A stretch of DNA of 44,569 nt, from positions 1-44,569 of the forward strand of contig CAJGDE010000003.1 in NCBI GenBank assembly GCA_904502135.1. The letters are read 5' to 3'. Shown piece after piece: positions 35,843-42,619 of the stretch. The DNA is from Kiritimatiellia bacterium (GTDB taxonomy: Bacteria; Verrucomicrobiota; Kiritimatiellia; RFP12; UBA1067). The notes under the pieces were generated by a model. That model did no database searches, was not told the origin of the DNA, and worked only from the letters and a program-made list of their open reading frames with translations. The position numbers were made by a program, and so were the translations under genes. The stretch's first letter is position 1. Each line of letters starts with the position of its first letter.

Positions 35843-36072
35843 ATCGCGTGTCTCACCGCATACGCATCGAACGCAACCCCTTTTGGATCCATTAAAACGA
35901 ATCTTATATGTTCCGGCGGATTATTCTGCACGAGAGAGCAAATAAGAGAGTTCAAAAAGACGGACTTTCCGAAACCTGTCAGACCACCTATCAATAGGTG
36001 CGGCAATCTTACAAGATCACGAATAACTTCTTCTCCATTTAAAGTCTTTCCGAATACAATTGGTAAAGTCAT
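35839..36072 (-). pseudogene. FtsK/SpoIIIE motor-domain fragment
   Basis: 77 codons: LPIVFGKTLNGEEVIRDLVR, then LPHLLIGGLTGFGKSVFLNS (Walker A, GLTGFGKS) and FVLMDPKGVAFDAY. This matches the beginning of the FtsK alpha/beta ATPase domain, up to and including the first acidic strand and nothing beyond. The rest of the motor domain and the gamma domain are missing; the stop codon sits in the rpsB promoter. It starts 12 bp after the NtrC-type gene without a clear ribosome site. A truncated leftover of ftsK or of an FtsK-like T7SS/conjugation ATPase; a functional mini-protein is unlikely. Confidence 0.75.
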
Positions 36073-36084
36073 GTCTTTAATCGC

Positions 36085-37650
36085 TTACATATATTTTCTC
36101 ACTGTGTTTCGACTCACCTTGAGAACCTCTGCTGTCTTGGTGAGATTTTTGCCATATTTCTCAAAAATCCGCCTGACATGATGCCGTGTAGCCCCATCAA
36201 GATCCTCAGGAACAGTGCAGTCATCTATGATTTTATTATCAATAGATTGCACCTCATCCACAAGCCCTTTATTCATTAAGCGATGTTCCGCCATCAGTTT
36301 CTCAAAATCATCCTCCTGAAAAATCTTTGACTTTTCTAGAATATTAATCAGCTCCCGAACATTACCCGGATAATCATATTCAAGCAACGCCCTCTCCATG
36401 CTCACCTCAGAAAACAAACGACGATCATGCTTGAATCGCCAATCAATGGCGATATCCATAATATCTTCCTTATGATCGCGTAGAGGCGGAATGCGCAGCT
36501 GCACAATGTTCAGGCGTTCATAAAGGTCGAGCCTAAACTTGCCGTCATGAACCATTTTCGGCAAATCCCGATTAGTAGCCGTCACAAGACGCACATCAGC
36601 CAAAATCTCCTCCTTACCGCCTAGTCTCGTAAACCGCCCTCCTTCAAGCACCCTTAATAGCAATGATTGTGCATTTGCATCAAGTTCACCTATTTCGTCA
36701 AGGAAAAGAGTCCCGCCTTTTGCCTGTTCAAAAAGACCTATAGATCTTTCTTTTGCATCGGTAAAAGCCCCTTTTTCATGACCAAAAAATCGGCTTTCCA
36801 ACAGCGATGGATTGACGCTCGCACAGTTAAAGGCGACAAAAGGCATATCTCTGCGAGGAGATTTAAGATGAAGCTGTTGCGCTACAGTCTCTTTACCCGT
36901 TCCCGTCTCGGCAACAATCAGCACTCGCGTAGTATCAAAAGGAGCAACTTGATCAATCTTACCACGAAGTTCACACATCACCGCTGACTTACCGATAAGT
37001 TCGCGACCTCCATAGCGCCTATAGCACTCGACAAGCTTGCGAAGTTCTGGGTCTAAAGCACACCACTTCACTCCCGCCATCGCACTTTTCATAGCCTTAA
37101 CATACATTTGTGCATCACCATAAGTATTAAAAGCAAACTCTGCCGCCTGAAGTAACTCTCTGGGAGTTTCTGGCGGGACGTCAAATGGCTTAGCGTAATG
37201 CCTGTCACTATCCTTTCGCCGCGAATCTTTCTTTGCCTTATTATACTTCTTAATGCACGTACTTAAATTGGCATCAGTAAAATCCATTACCTTCAACCGA
37301 ACACGAACGCCAATGATACGAACATCTGGATGTTCAAGCTCAAAAAGCATTTTCTGGCAATCTTTAGCCTTTGAACCATAACCTACATAAAAATCAAGAC
37401 CATGCTGACGCGCCTCAGCATCAAACCAGTCATCAATCTCAAAAGCGTTCTCTCCAAAAGTTTTTTCAGCTATTACCTTCCAAGGCAATGCATCAGGCTC
37501 GGAAGAATTGATCGCAAAAAGCGCATCAGGCGGACCGCCCGGCATCCACTTCGGAAATCCGCCCGGACTTAACTTCGCCCATTCAGACTTCTCTTTTCCA
37601 TTCGTGTCAACGAATTTAAACTCTATATCGACTCTTACAAATCTATCCAT
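36085..37650 (-). CDS. NtrC-type AAA transcription activator with novel N-terminal domain
   Basis: 521 residues. The N-terminal region (1-200) has no receiver, GAF or PAS motif I recognise. The AAA core follows: Walker A AETGTGKE at 247-254, GAFTDA at 294-299 (the sigma-54 contact loop is normally GAFTGA), Walker B GTLFLDEI at 313-320, and the FRLDLYERLNIVQLRIPPLR segment. A Fis-type helix-turn-helix ends the protein (NLTKTAEVLKVSRNTVRKYM). AAAGGAG precedes the ATG. It is the last intact gene of the conjugation operon and probably controls it. A sigma-54 promoter (GG at -24, GC at -12) was not seen nearby. Confidence 0.85.
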   Translation of the reverse strand: MDRFVRVDIEFKFVDTNGKEKSEWAKLSPGGFPKWMPGGPPDALFAINSSEPDALPWKVIAEKTFGENAFEIDDWFDAEARQHGLDFYVGYGSKAKDCQKMLFELEHPDVRIIGVRVRLKVMDFTDANLSTCIKKYNKAKKDSRRKDSDRHYAKPFDVPPETPRELLQAAEFAFNTYGDAQMYVKAMKSAMAGVKWCALDPELRKLVECYRRYGGRELIGKSAVMCELRGKIDQVAPFDTTRVLIVAETGTGKETVAQQLHLKSPRRDMPFVAFNCASVNPSLLESRFFGHEKGAFTDAKERSIGLFEQAKGGTLFLDEIGELDANAQSLLLRVLEGGRFTRLGGKEEILADVRLVTATNRDLPKMVHDGKFRLDLYERLNIVQLRIPPLRDHKEDIMDIAIDWRFKHDRRLFSEVSMERALLEYDYPGNVRELINILEKSKIFQEDDFEKLMAEHRLMNKGLVDEVQSIDNKIIDDCTVPEDLDGATRHHVRRIFEKYGKNLTKTAEVLKVSRNTVRKYM

Positions 37651-37674
37651 AAAAAAACTCCTTTTAAACTTTCT

Positions 37675-38667
37675 TTAATAGTGAAAATCCGTTCCAATCA
37701 TTGGTCTTATAAACGTTCTGAACACAAAGGCAAAAATTAAGATTGGCAACAAAACCCCTCGAATAACACCTAATTCTCCCTTTCTAAACTTATCAAATTT
37801 AGAATGAAGTTCCGCCAATGCCGCAATAGCAAGAAATGAAACCGCGAATCTCGCAAAAAGTGAGAGATAGCATAACCCACCTGAATTGTATCTAAAAGCT
37901 CCTCGAACCAAACTTACAAAAGAAACTATCCCACCTACAATAAAAGACCATCCCAAAACCAGATGCATCGTATCAGCGGATGAATCTGATACAAAAATAA
38001 TCCCGACAGGAAGAGCATAAAGCCAAGCTGTCGACTTCAAAAAATCACTCCAATCGGAATATACGACAAGTTGCCCGCATTTAACCATCGTTAGCGCCTT
38101 AGCGTAAAAATATATGAACGCGACTGCTCCTGATATCATAAAAACAATCGGCATCGACGAATTTAATGGATCATCAATATGCACACTGCTAACCATGACA
38201 CTAATAAGCGCAAACACAAACATGTACGCCCAATACAATACCACCCCAAGCATTACGAGGAGAGAAAGCATTGCCCAATCTCTCTCTTGCCAAGCACTTC
38301 TCGCTCTAAGAAACAACTTGATAACAGGCCAAAATAAAAAATACAAAAGACACTTAATGATTTTCCAAATCTTTTTTCTCCAATAACATACCGCAGCCAC
38401 AATTCCAACAAAAGCAATACTTTTTACAGTCAAATATGATTGAAGAAATTTTACCGCTACCAATCCTTTACTGTAAGCTAAGCCGCAATATTTCTTAATC
38501 AATGGAATAGCATCCGAAAATTGCCAACCTTTGAACCAAGCGTATACTCCACCTGCGGCAACAATCAATAATAACGAAAACAACAGTATCTTAGCCGCAA
38601 CACCCCAAAGACTATACTCTATCTCGTTAAAATCGCCCGTTCGCTCGTCGTATTCAAGTCTCTTCAT
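37675..38667 (-). CDS. Multi-pass membrane protein of the conjugation operon, unknown
   Basis: 330 residues with about eight hydrophobic segments (e.g. ILLFSLLLIVAAGGVYAWF at about 28-46, MLSLLVMLGVVLYWAYMFVF near 133-152, PIVFMISGAVAFIYFYAKAL near 174, AVSFLAIAALAEL). The short soluble N-terminus reads MKRLEYDERTGDFNEIEY and shares an LE-aromatic-D-xx-TG-x-F motif with the 72-residue protein. The start overlaps the E1-like gene by 14 bp. No family recognised. It may anchor the pathway at the membrane. Confidence 0.8.
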   Translation of the reverse strand: MKRLEYDERTGDFNEIEYSLWGVAAKILLFSLLLIVAAGGVYAWFKGWQFSDAIPLIKKYCGLAYSKGLVAVKFLQSYLTVKSIAFVGIVAAVCYWRKKIWKIIKCLLYFLFWPVIKLFLRARSAWQERDWAMLSLLVMLGVVLYWAYMFVFALISVMVSSVHIDDPLNSSMPIVFMISGAVAFIYFYAKALTMVKCGQLVVYSDWSDFLKSTAWLYALPVGIIFVSDSSADTMHLVLGWSFIVGGIVSFVSLVRGAFRYNSGGLCYLSLFARFAVSFLAIAALAELHSKFDKFRKGELGVIRGVLLPILIFAFVFRTFIRPMIGTDFHY

Positions 38668-39613
38668 TTACTTCCTCTATTCTCTTTAATTCCAACTCCA
38701 ATTCACAACCATCATCAAGCGCCATTTCAGAATTAGCACATAGCGAACACGATTCATCCCTCTCTATCGTAGCTCCGTACCATCGTAAAATAGTCGGACG
38801 ATTCTGACTGTCGTTGAATGCATTCCAATTCCTATGCCGTCTTTCCCGTCTATTAGCCCACATATAATAATCAAATGTCAGTTCATCACCCAAAGCCTCA
38901 ATACCAGAGTCAGTATTTCGAGACAATTCGACTAATGCAAGCTTCACCATCATATTAGTGATTGGTTCTATATCTGATGCCAAACCCACCTGTACCATCG
39001 CTTCAGCATCCTCTGGTGAAACATACGCGGCTATCCGTCCGTTCGCTCGTGCAGAGGATACGTTTGTAATCTCCTCGGCAGCATTGTCATACCACTGATT
39101 CCCTACAAGACAACAATAGCAAGGACCACCCGGCCTGTATCTGAAAACATCCCCTCCCTCAGCACGCGTCACCGCTCGCCCAAAAAGACAAACTTTGGGA
39201 TGATCAATCAAAAGTCTCGAAAGATTGAATCGGCTCTGATTGTTATCTGTTGCACAAATTACAATATCCGCCCGTTCTATTTCATCAGCGACCAATTCAA
39301 GATTGTCGTTCATGTCAATCGGATACTTATCTATCGTCGCGCACGGATTCTTGCCTAAGACAAGATCCGCAACCGCATCAGTCTTAAGCCTACCGACATC
39401 ATTCAAATAACAGGCATGGCGCACTACGTTATGCCGTTCAAGTCTGTCAATGTCCATAAGCGCAAAACTACCGACGGCTGCTTTCGCCAGCTCTACGGCT
39501 ATATTAGAGCCAAAACTCCCAAGACCGATTATCAGCGCACGCTTTTTAAATAAAGCGCCGTTTTCAATGAGACCAGCGCTCCTTGAATAGATATCGTCAG
39601 ATGAAAAATCCAT
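38654..39613 (-). CDS. E1/ThiF-like activating enzyme
   Basis: 319 residues from the ATG at 39613, which has AAAGGG 8 bp upstream (a TTG two codons earlier is less likely). Rossmann fold of the E1/MoeB/ThiF family: G-x-G-x-x-G in LIIGLGSFGSNIA (G30, G32, G35), DIDRLERHNVVRHA, the conserved Lys in LKTDAV, ATDNNQSRFN. A zinc site is indicated by CYCC (165-168) and CSLC (289-292). The family adenylates the C-terminus of ubiquitin-like proteins or sulfur carriers. Coupled by overlap with the 72-residue gene and the membrane gene. Modifier not identified. Confidence 0.9.
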   Translation of the reverse strand: MDFSSDDIYSRSAGLIENGALFKKRALIIGLGSFGSNIAVELAKAAVGSFALMDIDRLERHNVVRHACYLNDVGRLKTDAVADLVLGKNPCATIDKYPIDMNDNLELVADEIERADIVICATDNNQSRFNLSRLLIDHPKVCLFGRAVTRAEGGDVFRYRPGGPCYCCLVGNQWYDNAAEEITNVSSARANGRIAAYVSPEDAEAMVQVGLASDIEPITNMMVKLALVELSRNTDSGIEALGDELTFDYYMWANRRERRHRNWNAFNDSQNRPTILRWYGATIERDESCSLCANSEMALDDGCELELELKRIEEVNEET

Positions 39614-39815
39614 TGGCAAAACCCTTTGACGTCATCTCCGTAACAATGTCCCCATCACCACGCAAACCAAATTTCGACACTTGCTTAAACTGACCAGTAG
39701 CAGGGTCAAATTCGAGATCCTTACCCAAAGGATCCAAACCTGTAGCCTCGCCCTGGCGCTTTACATCTTCGCCAAACGCTTCGATGTCGTTTTCTTTCTT
39801 ACCCATTCCGAACAT
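39597..39815 (-). CDS. 72-residue protein between E2/JAMM and E1 genes
   Basis: Small acidic/basic protein of no known family. A GGA-type ribosome site precedes the ATG, and its end overlaps the E1-like start by 17 bp, so it is translated with it. Sequence: MFGMGKKENDIEAFGEDVKR, then DLEFDPATGQFKQVSKFG. It ends SKGFANGFFI, with no terminal GG, and is short for a beta-grasp fold. Position (between E2 and E1) is where a modifier often lies, but the sequence does not show one. It could be a substrate or adaptor. Unknown. Confidence 0.75.
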   Translation of the reverse strand: MFGMGKKENDIEAFGEDVKRQGEATGLDPLGKDLEFDPATGQFKQVSKFGLRGDGDIVTEMTSKGFANGFFI

Positions 39816-39844
39816 AGTTTTATTCCTTTCTTTTTGTAAAGTCG

Positions 39845-40960
39845 TTAAGCCTGACGCTTGAGATAATACTCCATCGGTTTACCTGTTTTAAGATGGACTT
39901 CATAGATGTTAAGCCACAAGGCACACTTTATGTAAATCTTATAAAGCGAAACACCTGGTGTCCATGACTCTGTACCATAGTGGCATATCCGAGTCCATCC
40001 GTGTTCCGATGCCAACGTGTGCAACGAATGCCTTGCCTCGCTCATCAGATTTCCATCATGATCACGCAGCATTCTAGTGACAAACACCTTTGGAACGGCA
40101 GCTGGAAATCTCTCAAGTTCAATTTGAATTGTGTAAAGATTTCCAGATTTTGTCTTAACCGCCATTGCCAAAAATGGACGTTCGCGATTCAAATCAAAAC
40201 GCCAAACACTTGGCGATAACTTTCGTTTTAGAAGCGCAACTTCCGCTTCATATCTTTGCCTATCAAACATTTCTGTGTTCCTTTCGCCTTTTTGTCGTTC
40301 AAATTCATCAAAAAAGCGACGAATATTTTCATCACCCTCGTTATCAATTTCTCGTGACATCTTATTTGCACAAGAAATCGTATACAATTCCCCGTGCCAT
40401 GCATATTTAGTACTTGGCTGAATAAGAATATCGGCAAAATCACAATCCATGTCCACTACACATCGAAAAGGACTTTCAACCTCTTTTATCTCCCATGGAA
40501 TATGGCGATAATCCGTTCCGTATCCCTCAACAAATTCAAAAGCATTTAAAACAGATACTTCTTGCGTACAGTTCCCAAGAGCCATCAAAAAGCGTCCGAG
40601 GTGATTATTGGAAATAGAGGAGGCCATTGTCATTGCATCATGACCACTCGGATGCGCTAAGCCAAGTTGATGATGCGAATGCCACTCGCCTATATGAAGA
40701 AGACCGTATTTATCGAACAATCTTCTACCGACCTGTTCCAAATAACCAATATCTTGATTAAAGAACGAAACTTGATGATTCGCATTAGCCCCTGGGCCGA
40801 TTGCATATAAAACAACTGGGATTCCTCCTGCCGTCCAAAAGCCGAACAATTGCCCACCCGTTTCAATATCAGGGTAATCAAGAATGCAGCGCGATATAAA
40901 ATCTATTTCACTGCGATAGATGATGGCACGATCAACTCGGGAGGACATATTTCCATTCAT
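39845..40960 (-). CDS. JAMM metalloprotease fused to an E2-like (UBC-fold) domain
   Basis: 371 residues. N-terminal JAB/MPN domain (about 1-165): E33 in IETGGQLFGFW, H94-S-H96 in GEWHSHHQLGL, S105 and D108 in HPSGHDAM, the zinc site of JAMM deubiquitinase-like peptidases (one residue longer than the classic spacing). C-terminal E2-like domain (about 250-371): YTIQIELERFPAAVPKVFV, then LHTLASEHGWTRICHYGTES with candidate catalytic C326, W333-T-P and SLYKIYIKCALWLNIYE. ATGA overlap with the AAA gene and a perfect GGAGG site. One protein would both form and remove the conjugate. Confidence 0.88.
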   Translation of the reverse strand: MNGNMSSRVDRAIIYRSEIDFISRCILDYPDIETGGQLFGFWTAGGIPVVLYAIGPGANANHQVSFFNQDIGYLEQVGRRLFDKYGLLHIGEWHSHHQLGLAHPSGHDAMTMASSISNNHLGRFLMALGNCTQEVSVLNAFEFVEGYGTDYRHIPWEIKEVESPFRCVVDMDCDFADILIQPSTKYAWHGELYTISCANKMSREIDNEGDENIRRFFDEFERQKGERNTEMFDRQRYEAEVALLKRKLSPSVWRFDLNRERPFLAMAVKTKSGNLYTIQIELERFPAAVPKVFVTRMLRDHDGNLMSEARHSLHTLASEHGWTRICHYGTESWTPGVSLYKIYIKCALWLNIYEVHLKTGKPMEYYLKRQA

Positions 40961-42123
40961 CTTATATCCTCCACCATGATTTGAGAAAGTTCACTCTTAT
41001 TTGCAGTACCATCGGCCATAACACGCAATGCCATTCTCTCCTTTACGGTCGAAAGAAGATTACGGGCTATACGGGCATTTCCAGATTTTGCTTCTATAAC
41101 AGCTTGGTTCATATACTCCTCTATCGCAAGCATTTCTTTAGCGCCCAACCCATAGCCTTGACTCTTTGCCAAGACCGCAAAAATTGCGGTCAAGTCTTTA
41201 GATGTGTAATCTGGGAAATGAATGTACTTCGTAAAGCGCGATTTTAGTCCAGGATTGGAGGTTATGAACTGCTCCATTTCGCATTCATATCCTGCAACTA
41301 TTACCACCATCCTACCTCGTTGATCTTCCATCCGCTTAAGTAATGTCGCTATAGCCTCACCTCCATAATCCGACCTTCCGCCACTCGAAAGAGAATAAGC
41401 CTCGTCAATAAAAAGTACACCATCAAGAGCAGCGTCAATAACAGCATTCGTTTGAATTGCCGTCTGCCCTACATACCCGGCAACAAGCTTAGAACGATCC
41501 ACCTCTACTAGATGCCCGCGCTTTAACACACCCAGTTTCTTGTATATTCGGGCAATAATCCGTGCAACTGTCGTTTTCCCGGTTCCTGGATTTCCTGTAA
41601 AAACAAAATGATTCGTTGGAGAGTCTGCAGGAAGCCCAGCCTTTCGCCGCGCCTCATTAAATTTCACAAGCTCAACAAGTTTCTTCACTTCCGTCTTTAC
41701 AGACTCTAAGCCGATCAACGCATCCAATTCGGCAAATGGATCATAATCGTCTTGCATGGCACAAACCGATTTATCAATCTGAATGCCGTCTGATGTCAAC
41801 AATGATGCAATAAGCGACCGAATTGTACACGGCCGCTCATATTCGAGTGCCTTATTTAGAACGACATTAAATGTTGGATGGAAAGGCAACTCACCACCGA
41901 CCGCTTTTTTCGGAATTGAGTTAATCTCTGCAGCTACTTTTTTGCAATATTGCGAACAATCCACCCCAGCCCTTTGCAACACATCAGCAACATCTTTCTT
42001 AGCTACTTCATAAAGAGCAAGAAAAAGCGTATGCGGCACGACATACGGAAGGGACATATTCTGCGCAATTTCGCGCGCACGCATTATCACGCGTACCGCT
42101 GAGTCGGTAATACCTGGCATCAT
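40957..42123 (-). CDS. Clp N-domain / CbbX-EccA-type AAA ATPase
   Basis: About 388 residues. N-terminal helical repeat (about 1-115: RVIMRAREIAQNMSLPYVVP, HTLFLALYEV) resembles the Clp N-domain, a substrate-adaptor module. The AAA core is of the CbbX/SpoVK/EccA group: GLESVKTEVKKLVELVKFNE, Walker A GNPGTGKTTVARIIARIY (about 177), EVDRSKLVAGYVGQTA (pore region), Walker B VLFIDEAYSLSSGG, and NPGLKSRF. These ATPases remodel protein complexes or feed protein secretion. Start taken at ATG 42123; 42120 or TTG 42138 are possible. Coupled to the JAMM-E2 gene. Confidence 0.88.
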   Translation of the reverse strand: MMPGITDSAVRVIMRAREIAQNMSLPYVVPHTLFLALYEVAKKDVADVLQRAGVDCSQYCKKVAAEINSIPKKAVGGELPFHPTFNVVLNKALEYERPCTIRSLIASLLTSDGIQIDKSVCAMQDDYDPFAELDALIGLESVKTEVKKLVELVKFNEARRKAGLPADSPTNHFVFTGNPGTGKTTVARIIARIYKKLGVLKRGHLVEVDRSKLVAGYVGQTAIQTNAVIDAALDGVLFIDEAYSLSSGGRSDYGGEAIATLLKRMEDQRGRMVVIVAGYECEMEQFITSNPGLKSRFTKYIHFPDYTSKDLTAIFAVLAKSQGYGLGAKEMLAIEEYMNQAVIEAKSGNARIARNLLSTVKERMALRVMADGTANKSELSQIMVEDIR

Positions 42124-42159
42124 CCTATCTTCTGGCAAGACAATAAAACTACCATTCGG

Positions 42160-42600
42160 CTACAACGAACCAAGGTTTCCTAAATCAATCTTATCCAATA
42201 AATCCTTGACTCGCTTCAATCCATCTTGCAAAGGCATTGCGTACTCTTTTATGGCAGATTTAACGAAATCAATATCTTGGGGCGCTACGACTTCGGCACC
42301 AACACTGCCGTGAATCTCCTTGTCAGAATTCTGAATTCTAATCATTGTTTCAAGTAGCATCACAAGCATATACGGCAAGCGCCATGCAGGAACTTCCTCA
42401 CTTTGTGCTGACCACCTGCCAGAAAAACCTTTTCGAAAGATTTTTACTGCCAAGTCATTTTCATTCCATTGAGCGTGACCAACTGAAATAAATTTGGAAT
42501 CCGGAGAATCAAAATTCCCCGCTCTTTTATTCAACTCTTGATAATCACATACCACTACTGGCTTATGCGACAAATGCATTGGAACTTCTTTTGCACTCAT
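42160..42600 (-). CDS. DUF6530-like protein
   Basis: 146 residues. LSHKPVVVCDYQELNKRAGN, FISVGHAQWNENDLAVKIFR, GRWSAQSEEVPAWRLPYMLV resemble the DUF6530 family as I recall it, in which an AQWN block and a WS-QSEE-P-R block are conserved. No catalytic motif is obvious; family function unknown to me. A AAAGG site 9 bp before the ATG supports the start. Lies in the conjugation operon between the Sel1 protein and the AAA ATPase. Confidence 0.7.
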   Translation of the reverse strand: MSAKEVPMHLSHKPVVVCDYQELNKRAGNFDSPDSKFISVGHAQWNENDLAVKIFRKGFSGRWSAQSEEVPAWRLPYMLVMLLETMIRIQNSDKEIHGSVGAEVVAPQDIDFVKSAIKEYAMPLQDGLKRVKDLLDKIDLGNLGSL

Positions 42601-42619
42601 AGTTCTAAACCTTTCTTAT

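Noticed and set aside
38654..40960. Type II CBASS or Bil operon
   Set aside because: E1, E2 and JAMM are shared, but no CD-NTase, effector or beta-grasp modifier is found in the window. The nucleotidyltransferase at 3819-4406 is over 30 kb away and of another type.
38654..40960. PRTRC plasmid cassette (ThiF and JAB proteins)
   Set aside because: No ParB-like or other PRTRC proteins and no plasmid replication genes in the window.
35839..42123. Type VII (ESX-like) secretion locus
   Set aside because: An EccA-like ATPase and an FtsK fragment suggest it, but no WXG100 protein, EccB/EccD or full EccC is present, and the ATPase bears a Clp N-domain.
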